64,000 bases of DNA from Echiichthys vipera. Lineage: Eukaryota > Chordata > Actinopteri > Perciformes > Trachinidae. The stretch's first letter is position 1. Each line of letters opens with the position of its first letter. The notes beneath the pieces are model-generated. The model saw nothing but the letters and a program-made list of their open reading frames with translations, was not told where the DNA came from and did no database searches. The position numbers were made by a program, and so were the translations under genes. The stretch is from NCBI GenBank assembly GCA_963691815.1, contig OY829662.1, positions 10,641,748 to 10,705,747 of the forward strand, given 5' to 3'. Of this stretch, positions 10,737 through 22,127 are shown one piece after another.

Positions 10737-13514
10737 ATCTTGGAGTCTGGAAGGTTTGATTCAGTTGCATTTGAAAGCGTTGTCACATCCACAGTAAACT
10801 GAGTGGGACTGATGTCACCGAGGGCCGCTGTGCTGTTGCCATCGTGCACTGCTGCCTTTGATGTCAAGCTGACCTCGGGGGAAGCCTTTTTTTCAAATGC
10901 AGAAACTGTTTCACCATCTTCATCTGCAATTAGGAAAAACATGTTTTTGGTACCGACCTTCCAAAAATGCAATGTGAAATTAAGTGTTCACGTTTTACCT
11001 TCAAGATCCATTTCCTTTTTAACATCTTTAAATGTCCACACCTCCGGCTGGGCTGGTTGAGATGGTGATTCAGGAAGCAGACCGTCGATCTGATCTAGGA
11101 TAGAAATACAATTCAGATCCATCATGGGGAGTAGAAAAAGCTATAGGAATAAAATTTAAAAAGCCCCAAAAGGCTCCCAAGATCTTTTACGATTTAGAGT
11201 TAAACCCTTACCAACTCTTATGTTGCCTGTTCCACTTCTCCACTGGCTGCCATACAGTGCAGGTCTGCTGATTTTATTAAGGACCGGCGGAAGCTCTTCC
11301 ACAGGTATAGGTCCACTTTTCCTGGCTGGCAAGACCATCATGGGACCCACACTTGCCTCCTGTTCCCACGCTAAAATAGATACAAGTTTCATTAAATGTG
11401 AAGCCTGACATTGTGAAAAACAGGTCCCGAATTTCTCAGTTGCAGCATCTGCAGTTTATTGCATGACAAAAACCTGTATTGGTCCTGGGTGCGCTCGTCC
11501 AGAGTTCAGGTTCATCCGGCTTCCCAAACCCACGAGGGCCAAACTTGCCTGGGGTGCTGGGCTTATTTTTTGTTTGGTCAACTTCATTTTGATGTTGACA
11601 ATACCCACACAAGTAGTCATTTCCCTCAGCTGACCTCCATCTGAAGAGTGATGACAGCACACATTTCCCCTTTTATTTAGTTTAAGGTCAACTTCACACA
11701 TGTCAGACTGCATCTCACTTACCTTCCATTAATAAAGGTGCAGGCCTTGTTTGGTGCATCTGCATCAAATACTGGTACAGCAGTCATGTGGCATGTGATG
11801 TAGAGCTGCAATTAAAAAAAAAAAAAAGATAGTTGGTAAAGTACTTTTGTGTAATCATGACTTAAGCCAATTTAAGTCAAGCCTCACCGCTCCTCTGTCC
11901 TCATTATGAAACCTGAAGGCATCCATGACCATGTTGAGTTTGGCATCCTCAGTCCTGGGTAAGAAATGGGACCTTGAACCTGGAAGCTGGGAGTCAACCA
12001 AGCACCTATGAACGAAGGGAGCAGAAAGTCAACTACACATACCTTATCCTACTGATTTAGTGTTGCACCTCTGTAACATTCACTGACAATGGACAGTCAA
12101 ACTGGTGCCTGTAGTACCCATAATGCAACCCCACTGCCAAAAGGTAGGGTCAAATTCCAGCAAGTTCTGCTAGTGGAGGCTAATCTGCCCCTCAAAGCCA
12201 AAATGCAGTTAACTTTGATCAGTTTTGTTTTAATGTACAAAATCATGTTATACATTTTGAAAGGGAAGTTCAGAAAACAGGTAAAAACCAAACTACACTC
12301 AAGGTAATTTAGCCAATTTGGCAAAATTACTTAATTCCATCTCCACTCAAAGTGTTTCATTTTCTAGTTTGTGTTCTTCAGACCCAACCAACACCACATC
12401 AATTTATCAGACTTGACTTTTGTAGCATACTCCCATGACCTGTGCAAACTTGTAATAAATTGTTGGAGTTTCCACTTTAAAATTTGACATCAAGTGCTTA
12501 CCCGTTTTCAACAAAGACATATCTGGGAGCAGAGTATATGTCTGGGTAAAGTGTAGCCACACAGCTGCTCACAAACACTCGGAGCCCCATGTGATGTCCA
12601 ACTCTGACCGAGGCTTGGATGCTGATGGGCTCCCCGAGGAAAAACACGTTAGAACTTCTTTCGTATAGCCAGTCATCTGCAAAAAAATATTAAAAATGAA
12701 AAAGAGTGGAGGGGGGTAGTAACAAGACAAAACCCACAAGAAATGGACAAAACCCACTTGTCATAATTCTCAAGTCAAAGTTCAAAGTCTCCACTGCAGC
12801 TTGGGTAGACGTATAGGGGAGCCAGGTAGGCATGATGGAAGAACTGGACAAACTGTACTTCCTAAGAAACAAAATACCATTTTTTTAAAAAAGTGACAGT
12901 CCAGAGACTTAAAAACCAATTGTTAGAACACTTGAAATGGAGACCTTTCATAATGACACTCTATTGGAATTACAGCATCATCCATTCGAACCACCCCATC
13001 TGGATAGGCCACAGGAGAGTATATGAGGAGGTTCGTGTAGATCAGAGTGTCCTCAGTCATCTGCAGAGAGAAGATGTTTAAAACTACAAAGTTATAAACA
13101 TAAGAAATGTCTGAGTTACAAACTAAAAGTTACCCAGTGTTTAGTGCCGCAGTCCATGAGTCCAACAATGATGCTGAACTCATCTCCTGAAGACGCTGTT
13201 GCTCTACAATAATCATTGTGCGCCACTCCAAGGCGTAACTCGTCACCATTAACAGGAGCTCCAACTCCAAACATGTCAGCTTTGATAATGATCTCCAACG
13301 AGTCTGGATGGCAGGTCACACTGACAGTGTTCACCTGTGCTCGTTCCTCAGCTGGAGCTTTTTGTTGCGCGGTGCCTTTGGAGCTCCCTGCGACCTGAGG
13401 CCTTCGAGGTAAAACATTTTGTGTGTAACGCTCTGGTGGAAAAGCAACAGATGACCTAATACAGAGTCCAACGAGGAGGCTAACCCAAAAGAATAAGAGC
13501 TCCATAAATGTCAC
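10724..13514 (-). CDS. zp3: Zona pellucida sperm-binding protein 3-like, long paralogue (532 aa)
   Basis: Egg-coat protein of the ZP3 family. Ten exons: 13514-13134, 13060-12945, 12861-12758, 12676-12502, 12005-11888, 11805-11723, 11640-11474, 11370-11212, 11094-10999, 10923-10724. All junctions are GT-AG and the 1599 nt stay in frame to TAA. A hydrophobic signal peptide (FMELLFFWVSLLVGLC) is followed by a basic, Gln- and Pro-containing linker, then ZP-N with VTCHPDS, DYCRA, MDCGTK and IECHYE. ZP-C shows DWLYERSSNVFFLGEP, SCVATLYPD, CLVDSQLP, ITCHM, KACTF and WRSAEGNDYLCGYC. Exons 2 and 5 have exactly the same lengths as in the downstream paralogue (116 and 118 nt), so the two are tandem duplicates. 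Unlike that copy, the CxCC cluster is reduced to LCGYC, and the C-terminal region continues past GPMMVLPARK into an acidic and Thr/Ser-rich tail. No transmembrane segment is seen. Confidence 0.93.
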
Positions 13515-13605
13515 TGAAACAACACACTAGCACACAGACTGCAAAGGCTCCTCCTTTCTGACCCACTAGGCAGCACACCAGTGTGATCAGTGCAACAGTT
13601 TCAAC

Positions 13606-13611
13606 TTTATA
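13606..13611 (-). promoter_or_regulatory. TATA box of the long ZP3-like gene
   Basis: AGTATAAAGTT on the minus strand about 95 bases before the start codon, a distance that gives a short 5' UTR typical of ZP genes. Confidence 0.55.
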
Positions 13612-13643
13612 CTGACAATTAGCCTTGTCAGAGCAGCACTGCA

Positions 13644-13649
13644 CACCTG
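13644..13649 (-). promoter_or_regulatory. E-box upstream of the long ZP3-like gene
   Basis: CAGGTG about 35 bases above the TATA box. FIGLA is known to activate vertebrate ZP promoters through CANNTG sites. The motif is short and can occur by chance. Confidence 0.3.
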
Positions 13650-13924
13650 GGTCTGATCAACCACTAATCAGCTTGCTCACACACTCTCTGACTGGGACTC
13701 AAGGGGATTTCAACAAAAGCACATGTTTAAAAACGCACACGTATTTGGGTCATTGCATTGATTTTTTTTAAACTATCATAGTGGTACAGTGCATCAAAAC
13801 ATTAAAAACATAATACATGTAAAATAGACGTGCAGCCATGTAGCTCAAACATAAAAAATGGAAAATGCTTCCCACATTATTTTTGATAAAAGAAGATCTA
13901 AACTTAAATCACTTCAAAAAATAT

Positions 13925-14110
13925 GAGACAATCAGAGCAGCCTGGGCTTTTTCTGGAGGGTTAGGGTCTAAAAGAGACAGGCGTTAAAAGAGCACGTTTC
14001 AGAGAGAGGGTATAATAATGTGATTTTTGAACATTACAGCATGGAAACGTGTTCTAGCGGGAATCTCTAAATATAAGTATGTGAGCTTTAGTTTATCACA
14101 ACATTACTAA
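13925..14110 (+). repeat. Dispersed repeat, copy 2 of 4
   Basis: Shares CAATCAGAGCAG-CTGGG, AAGAGACAGGCGTTAAAA, TTTGAACATTACAGCATG, TGTTCTAGCGGGAA and AATATAAGTATG with the copies at 6926-7075 and, in reverse, 34850-35240. It is the most complete plus-orientation copy. Confidence 0.6.
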
Positions 14111-14667
14111 TGTCACGTTTGTCTATATTTGGATAACAGATATGCACCATGAACTCCTTAAATTACTTTACAAAAATGCATTTACCAGTTGTTGTTTTTT
14201 GTTGGTACAATCTAAAGAATCTGATACAACATTCCTGCAATAAATCAACAAAGACACCTTACAGCTTAAAGCTCATGGCGGTGGTGTTGTGTTGGACCTC
14301 ACCTCTACAGCAGAACACACATTAGAAACACTTCTCATTATAATCAATTATGACACCACCAACTTTGTTATGTTATTGATCCTGATATAAAAGCAGGCAC
14401 AAAATTACAAAATAGCGATGTCATCAAAAGAAAAAGGAGAGTAAATTGTTAATTTTTGTTTTTATAGATCCCATATCTTTGCAACAGACTATCAGCACTC
14501 ATCCTCCACAGGCAGACAAACTTTCCTGTCAACAGGGGTTATTGGCATTAACTCTCCTTTCTTTTCCCTTTAGATTAAACACATTTGTCTCAATGCTTAG
14601 TGTCAAAAAACACAGGAACACTATAAGCTTTACAAAGATATATTTATTCATTATTAAGTTATTCATT

Positions 14668-15226
14668 GTAGGTATGAATGTGAGTGTGAATGGTTGTCTG
14701 TCTCTATGTGCTGAGATAGCCTGGTGTCCTGTCCAGGGTGTACCCCCTGAATATGGAGAATGAGCAGACCACCGCCATCTAGTCTCTCAAGATCGTGGTC
14801 ACAACAACAGAAAATAATTCCGGCAGTCGGGCTGCCAGGTACGTTGCCCAGTAGCCTGGGAGAAAAACACTGAAAAAAATAACTTGTAGGATTTCCTTAA
14901 TACAGCAAGAGGGTTCCTGCACAGCAAGAGGGTTCCTGGTTCGAATCCCAGCTGGGGCCCTTCTGTGTTCTCCGCGTGTCTGTGTGGGTTCTCTCCAGGT
15001 TCTCTGGCTTCCTCCCACAGTCCAAAGACATGCAGGTGTTAATTGATGACCCTAAAATGCCCGTAGGTATGAATGTGAGTGTGAATGGTTGTCTGTCTGT
15101 ATGTGCCCTGCGATAGACTGGCGGCCTGTCCAGGGTGTACTCCCTGAATATGGAGCATGAGCAGAACACCGCCATCTAGTGTCTCAAGATCGTAGTCACA
15201 ACAACAGTCGGGTTGCCCAGTAGCCT
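14668..15226 (+). repeat. Duplicated SINE/LINE-type retroposon tail with tRNA-like B box
   Basis: A segment of about 143 bp at 14668-14810 recurs at 15063-15207: both start GTAGGTATGAATGTGAGTG and end GTCACAACAACAG, and the similarity goes on into TTGCCCAGTAGCCT. Between them is GGTTCGAATCCC, a tRNA-type B box, then a stretch containing CCTCCCACAGTCCAAAGACATGC, the body of a very common fish retroposon. CAGCAAGAGGGTTCCTG is itself duplicated side by side near 14903-14938. The A-box half of the SINE head is missing. Confidence 0.7.
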
Positions 15227-15229
15227 ACA

Positions 15230-17016
15230 GGAGACTTGAGCCTGTCTGAACCCATCCCCTCCTGCAAACTGCACCATAAACACAAGTATTGCAGAGGAGT
15301 CACTGTTAGCTGTTACAGCTAAGTAAACATGAAAGTTAGCTTACCAATCAAGGAGAAACGTAGCCATTTCTGCATGCGTTTTAATGCTGTTGAAGTCCAT
15401 CAAGTGAATGCTTGGCCTTTATTGACTCTCATTTTTGCCCGTCTCCGGTCACTCAGCCACTGGGACAAATAAGCAGCTGCAGGATTGGCAAACTCCATTT
15501 CACCCAGTGCCAGCCTACGGTAGCTGCTCCGAACAACAGACAACCCTGGCAACATGCAATGCCCAACGCTATTGGCTGGTATAATGTGAATAGAACCTTA
15601 CAGAAAGTCATTGTCAAACCCGTAACTTTTTTTAGTATTAATTCAGACTAAATATATTTTTTTATGGAAAAGCAATACTTTCATTCTGTACCTCCAAATG
15701 CCCCGTGGGTGTATTATTTTAAAATATATATAGCTTTTAATGAAGATTCTACATATTCAACCTTTAACTATGTTCAGCGTATTAGTTATATTTATCTAAA
15801 TGAATTAAGCAAAGTCTAAAACATGTTTATAAGTAGATTTTAGCACTGTTGTTTAAATTTTTACCTGATCAAGTACTTAGTTGTATGACTACTACCTAAC
15901 ACACTGTCTTTTGCACTGTAATGATGCTTAAAATTAGTATTTTCATCAGTCAGCACTTAAAGTGCTTCAAAGAATCATATGCTGTATGTCCTTCCAATCT
16001 GATATATGTCGCGGGGGAAATTTTTAATATTATAAATATGATTCTGATAGCTGAGATAAAGACCAACACAGTGATACTGTATATCATACTTGGTTTTTAT
16101 GATGCGTTACTGGTGAGAAAAATGCAATTGTATAAAATATATCAATATCAATATATGATAGTAGATCGTGGGAGTTTCCAGTTAGGCCTTTTTTGCCGTA
16201 TCTCAGTAACAGAAGGTCGTAGAGAGATGGGAGTTGATTTCTTGAACATGTTTTCATGTACGTTCTCCCAACGGTGCCCCCCCCCCCCGTCTGTTCCTGA
16301 AAAACGTCAGTTATCACAAAAACGAGAAAGATTTTATTTTAATACATTTTACTATACCAAAAGTTATTGTTTTTCCATGTACATTGTGCGCATGTTCAAA
16401 CAAACCACTTCCGCAGTTATTGTGGTTCATGTAAAACCACTGAATATCAACAACCGCTGCTGACTGTCCTCCTGAATGTCTCGCAACTCCTCTTTCACAC
16501 TGATCTTGTGCACACCAGACACGTCCGGTGATACAGCATGAGAGTGGTATTCTTACATCCTTTCTTACTCCATAATATCATACTGTGGTAGACAGAAGAT
16601 CATATTTTGACTTTTCACTATCAGACTAGGTAACAAGTAGCTCTCAATACAGAATTAAAGTACTCTGGGGGTGGTAAAGTGTTTATTTAACTTACTAATT
16701 CTGGGGAAAAACATTTTAGGGAGAGTTTGTGTCACTTCATAGCCCACATAAGGGGGTGTGCATCATGTCGCTCAAGGCTTTAAAGGTTGATGCTTGACAT
16801 CCTGAGTCTGACAGACATTTTAAATTCAGTTTAGACAACTTCAGGGCGTACGAGACCAACCACAGAATTTCAACGTGGTTCTTGCTTTGAAGTCCTCTTC
16901 CTGCTATGAGGTGAAGAACAATACAGTGAGGCTCTCCGCAAAGTCAATAGGAAATAGGAGGAGTACAATATGACTTAGCTTTGGTATATCTTAGTGTGCT
17001 TATAACTGAAAAGGCC
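15230..17016. other. AT-rich spacer before the Ig-like gene
   Basis: I see no coding exon with splice support. A 180-codon plus-strand frame at 15921-16463 is AT-rich and without family resemblance. The part at 15400-15775 looks repeat-derived but has no ends I can define. A C tract lies near 16277-16288. Confidence 0.5.
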
Positions 17017-20000
17017 ATGAAGAAGAGCTACGCGTGCATTCTGATTTTCCTTCAGCTCTTTGAAGGTAAGAGAGAGATTCACATTTTGGTTACTATGAGA
17101 ACTGTAACTTCTTTATCCTGGTGTTAACATTTTTCTCCTCCAAACGGTATGCAGGCACTTGCTCTCAGTGACAGTGCTAACAGGTATAATGTTCACCATC
17201 ATAGTGTAACGTGTTACCATGCTAACAATCAATATAAGCACGTAAAAAATAACTCTTAATTAAATCATGGAAAGCATTTCAACACGATTAAATGGCTTTA
17301 TTTCATTATTAAGCAACTCAGTTGGTCCAACTTCATTTATTTACGTCGGTCCAATTCATTTTACAACAGTCAAATTATTCTAGTCAATTAGGTTGATTGA
17401 CCCATTTAATTACATGGAGCAATCATTTAATGAACATAACCCAATACATGTACAGGATCTGCTTTTTTATTTTGTGGATTTATCATGTTAAGTTGTGTGT
17501 TGTTTTGGTTTTAAATGTGAAACTTGTATGTTTTTGCTGCTGTCTTGGCCAGGACTACCTCGGAAAAGAGATTTTAAATCTCAATGGGAATATTCCTGGT
17601 TAAATAAAGGGTAATACAATAATCTAATACTGACATATTAATTCTTTTTCGCTAAAGAAACACGTCCTTTCGGTTTCAATGTTTAAATTTAATTTAACAG
17701 ACAGGCATTGGAAATGAAATGCTGTGAGACATTGTGTTGGTTAGTTATTGTACAATTCTCTGTGTAGCCTATAATGTACAAAAAAGTGCAAAAAAAAACA
17801 CTGAATGAAATGCTGAGGTTTTATTTACATTCTTACATTCTAAACAATCATTAGTGTTTTTTTTCTTAGCTAGTATTTAGTCTTTCTAGGGCACGTCCAC
17901 ACAAAGACGCATTTTCCTGTAACCGCACAACTTTTGTATCGTTTTGGCCGATCAGCCACATGCAGTCGGCGTTATCGGAGCAGGAAAACGGTATCTTTTG
18001 AAACTGGTCCAAGAGTGGGATGATTTGAAAACGCCCTCCGTGGCGTTGTCGTCTGGACTGCGAAACCTCATACTTTGTCCACGAACATGTATTTCTCCCT
18101 TTTCCCTCATGATCTGAATAAGTCGCTACATTGGTCGCTGGTAGCTTTTTAAAAATAAAGTTGCTAAGACGGTTTGAAAAGTGAGACAGTGACCGCCTGT
18201 GAGTGCTTTGGGACGGGGAAGGGGCTCACAGCAGCACCCGCTGCTCGGTGAGGACACCAACTACAGAGGGATTTGTGCATCAGAGTCCAAAACACCACAC
18301 AAGTCTCCAGTAACACACCAGTGTTTGTACACTATGCAGCGTCTCTTCTCCGTGTTGGTGTATTTCTGTGGCAGTTACAGCGCCACATCCAGGCCTGGCA
18401 TGTGTATTACAGCGTTTTTAGTCGGTTTCACTGGTTTTGTGTGGACGCAGATATTTCTTGAGCCGATCAGTGTGGACAGAAAACTTTTTAAGAACGACGG
18501 AGTGAAAAAGAAGGTTGTTTTCGATCGTCTAGTCCATGGGTGTCAAAGTCAAGTCCCGCGGGCCGGATCTGGCCCGCGAATGAATTATCTTGGCCCCCGG
18601 GATGATATTTGATTAGTATTAAAACCGGCCCCCACGCCACAGCTGCTGGTGTTTTTCACGCACCAAAACTACATTACCCACAATGCAACGGTAGCCCGCG
18701 AGCTCACTGCAGCGCCGCAAGTGGGCCGCCTCGGCTTCATTATTCATCAGCATTCAGGGCAGATGTCAACTTTCAGCAACCCCCCCCCCCCCCCCCCCCC
18801 CAATAATAGCTAAAGGGAAGGTGGACGATGAGAACAGGGTGTTTCAAGCTAGGTGGGAGGCAGAGCACATGTTCACGGAGGTAAAAGGCAAAGCTGTGTG
18901 TCTTTATCTTGATATTAAGGAACATATTTTATTTTTGAGGGTCATTTTCTTTTTTGCTGTTTGCCTGTTGAAAATGTTTTCACTTGAAATTACTGACAGA
19001 GCCATACAAATATATTGTATTATTAATTGAATTATGAAATAAAATACGGTACACCGTGTTAGGTCTTGGTTCAATAGGTTATATGCAACCATTTTAATAT
19101 GTTTTAATAAACGTTGAAACAGTCCGGCCCTCGGCTTGTAGCTAATTTGTTTTTTTGGCCTTCTGATGTATTTGACTTTGACATCCCTGGTCTAGTCCTT
19201 TTGAACCCCCTCCTGAAAAAAGGCCGGCCTGCCTTAGTATAGTTGTTACATCACAACTGTACAGAAGTGCTGACGGCTCCTTTACAGTCACACTCTCTGA
19301 ATATGGGCTGTGTGTGGATTGATCGTTGTTATACTTTCACAGTATTTATAGAACACGTCTATCTGCTTTATAATTAAAGAAAAAAGACATGGAAATCTCA
19401 CTTTTCCCATCATGGGACATTTCACGTTATTCTTAACTATGTATTTCTCCTCCAGCCTATTCAGAGTTGGTGTTCAGGCAGCTGAGGGAGAGCCAGTCCC
19501 TGGAGCTCTCCTGCTCCCCTCAGCAGGAGCGCAGCCGGCTGACGGGCCTGCACCTGTACCACCGCAGCGCCCGGAGCCAGACGACCCTGCTCTCCGTGGT
19601 CGTGGGCAGCAAGGTGACGGTCGACCCAGAACACAGGGGCCGTCTGCAGCTCCGCGGAGGTCTGGACTCCCTGCAGGTCAATGTGTCCATGTCCCATTTA
19701 CAGCGCAGTGACGCGGGGCTGTACATGTGGGAGGTGAGCTACAGAGAGGAGAACGGCTCTGATCAGATCACCCTCAGCGCTCAGAAGGTTTTCTTGATGG
19801 TTGAAGGGGCAGGTATGTGGTTCAAACACCCCACGATACATTTTGTAGTTAGACCCAACTAGCTCTGTGCAGATTTGAATGTCTGTCGACGTGTTTGTGG
19901 TTGCAGGGAGGTCGTGCCAGTGTTTTCCCAGTTACCCTCCTTTGCTCTGGACCATCTTTTCAGCAGCGGTGTTCCTGCTGCTCACTATCAGCTGGCTGGC

Positions 20001-21827
20001 CATAGAGAAATGCGTGAGTGTTTACACTTCAACTAACATTTCACCGTGCAGGATGCAGATTTAACGCCATGGGTCATTTCTGCCGGCTTGTCATGTTGTG
20101 AGGAAACAATGCTCCTGCGTAGGTCCTCTAATGTGCCCCAATTTTCGCACCACTTTAAAGGCAGCGACCGCTGTAGAGCAAAATTACAGGCAGCTACAAA
20201 AGCGAGTCAATACCAATTAACGTGTCAGCTTTAATAGAGGCCTGACAGGCATGTGTTTGAGTTTTCAAGGCAACGTGTACAGAAGCGGCCTGATAATTAC
20301 TGCTGGGATTGTTGCTGCATGACTCACAAAGTCTCTGACATTGTGCCAAGTGGAAAAAGAGAACAATTGTCCAAAGCAGCAATCACACGTGGACTCTGTT
20401 TCCATTAATGACTGATGGGACCGTTTCATGCTTATATGTTCTGGAGGGAAGAGGGGGTGTAGAAGCAGAAACAGTTTGGGCCTGTCTGTCTGTCTGTCTA
20501 TTTGTCTGTTTTGTTTGTCATGTGTATCTGTTTGTGTCATTACAATATATTGTATTGTTAAAATATGTTATTTTGGGTTGGGTGGTGCTGGCGTTGCTTC
20601 CTTCCATCCCCTTTTCAGACTGTATGTGTAAATTGTTAATTTTTCTTTCTATATCTTTTTAAGTTTCAATGTGTTTTTTTTCATCTTTGGATTACAAGTC
20701 TGAAATAAATAAAAAAAATAAAAAAAATAAAATGGGACCGTTTCACAACTGTCACAAACTACAGCCTCAAAAAGGACCATCAAGATCAATCCAAACATCC
20801 TGTTGTCTTATTGTTGTCGATTTCCCCGTCCACTGCCTGTGTTGTGTGTTATTTAACTGACCGCACATCAACAAGCCTGAACTTTTGTTGTCAGTGTACT
20901 CTGCCATTACTTAGAACAGGGGTGTGGTCAGTTTTTCCTCTTTTCTCATTTTGGTTTTCCCCTTGTCGTTACTTTAAAAGTTATCGTCAACTTATGCTGC
21001 ACAGCTGCAGAATTGGAGGATCATTTTGGTCTCTTTCTAAACCAGATGAAAAGTTGACCTGGAATAGACAGTTACAAGAGGGGTTCACACATAATTATTC
21101 TTTAGTTTCATTTGATTGTGTCTTTTCTCATTTGAAAGGAGACAGATTCTGTTCTGCTAGGGTGAAAACTCAAGCAGCATTCGTTGATTAAACATACACA
21201 AAGATCTATAGAAAGTTAATGTGTGACAACTGACTAATCATTTATGTCATTTCTCAAGATGCCAGAAAACGATCTGGTTCCAGTTTCTCAAATGTGAATA
21301 CTTGATGGTAAACTTACTTGTTTGAACTCTCTTTTTTTAATTTATGGTTGTTGGTTAGACAAAAGTTTCCAAGACTTCACCTTGGACTCACAAGGCTCTA
21401 ACAAAACGGGAAAACTGTGATGGACATTTTCCACAATTTCCTGACATTTTATAGACTTAAAGATGACAGATTAACTAATTAACACCAATGTTAAAAGTAA
21501 CAGATACATACTGGAACTTGAGTCATTGAGTATCAATATACAAAGAGCAAATATAAGCACAGGAGCTTGTTCATGCTCCAGACTGAATAAAATAAATAAT
21601 GTTATGTGTTGTAGGTGAAGGCGAGATATCATCACAGACCGCAACATCCAGCTCCTATCTATGAGGAAATGACCAGGAAGCAGCAGAGAGCTGGAAGCCC
21701 CCAAAATAACCCGGACACGCCCTCACACCTGGAGGAAGTCAACTTCCCCGTATACACTAACCCCAACATCCGACAACCACAGGACAACTACTACGCCTGT
21801 CCCAGACTGCTCGCCCTCAGAGCCTGA
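17017..21827 (+). CDS. CD7-like single-Ig transmembrane receptor, 241 aa (candidate cd7al)
   Basis: Four exons: 17017-17065 (signal peptide MKKSYACILIFLQLFE), 19456-19812 (V-type Ig domain), 19907-20013 (short CQC stalk and the membrane segment LLWTIFSAAVFLLLTISWLA) and 21615-21827 (tail, TGA stop). The splice phases are 1, 1, 0, as for many Ig receptors, and 726 nt stay open. The Ig domain has the first cysteine (LELSCSP) and the DAGLY motif, but the residue expected to be the second cysteine is tryptophan (DAGLYMWEV). The tail carries IYEEM, a YxxM motif like the PI3K-binding site of CD7, and VYTNPN, a YxN motif of Grb2 type. A single V domain plus YxxM tail and the neighbouring tnrc6c (human CD7 and TNRC6C are both on 17q25) favour a CD7-like leukocyte receptor. 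Other small Ig receptors of fish are possible, so I give no firm symbol. Confidence 0.8.
17535..17612 (+). mobile_element. 3' tail of a LINE-type retroposon
   Basis: Contains CTTGGCCAGGACTACCTCGG, AAAAGAGATTTTAAATCTCA and CCTGGTTAAATAAAGG, the tail of a retroposon abundant in percomorph fish. It lies in intron 1 of the Ig-like gene. Only the tail is recognisable. Confidence 0.6.
18535..19189 (+). mobile_element. hAT transposon remnant with perfect 8-bp target duplication
   Basis: A 655-bp internally deleted hAT element in intron 1 of the Ig-like gene. The left end CATGGGTGTCAAAGTCAA and right end TTTGACTTTGACATCCCTG are inverted repeats. GTCTAGTC flanks it on both sides (18527-18534 and 19190-19197) without a mismatch. 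The left part has GCGGGCCGGATCTGGCCCGC, typical of Charlie-like hAT ends. At 18821-18905 a short coding remnant reads DDENRVFQARWEAEHMFTE then VKGKAVCL, which resembles the N-terminus of hAT transposases related to ZBED5 and GTF2IRD2; the rest of the transposase is gone. A 22-base C tract lies inside at 18780-18801. Confidence 0.88.
19200..19400 (-). repeat. Dispersed repeat, copy 3 of 4 (degraded)
   Basis: Shares CCCCTCCTGAAAAA, ATAGTTGT, ACAACTGTACAGAA, CTGACGGCTC and CTGAATA-GG with the copy at 34850-35240. It sits right after the target duplication of the hAT element, so the hAT may have inserted into or beside it. Confidence 0.5.
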
Positions 21828-22013
21828 CGTGGCTTCCTGCGTCGCACTAATGGTGCAGCGAACAGTTACAGGAAATGACACCAGGCAGCTCTACAGCAGA
21901 GATACGAAACGACTTCTATCCCAGAAATAGGAAAGATGTCGGTTCGGTGGAACGAAGACACAGAGACAAACACCAAATGGCACATTTTTAACAGCCAAGA
22001 AAAAAAAATGCTA

Positions 22014-22019
22014 TTTTAT
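22014..22019 (-). promoter_or_regulatory. Candidate distal polyadenylation signal of tnrc6c
   Basis: AATAAA on the minus strand, beyond the plus-strand polyadenylation signal of the Ig-like gene. If used, the two convergent transcripts would overlap by at least about 100 bases. Confidence 0.3.
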
Positions 22020-22121
22020 TAATATTTGAAAGAAGCTCCATAGTTCATGAAAACATTTGTTTCGGTGCATGTCATGTAACAATCACATTCTATGAGGAGA
22101 AAGAGATATACAGAGAGAAAA

Positions 22122-22127
22122 AATAAA
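22122..22127 (+). promoter_or_regulatory. Polyadenylation signal of the Ig-like gene
   Basis: AATAAA 295 bases after the TGA stop, the first good signal downstream. Confidence 0.55.

Noticed and set aside
15921..16463. 180-codon plus-strand frame
   Set aside because: AT-rich composition, no recognisable domain, no splice or promoter context.
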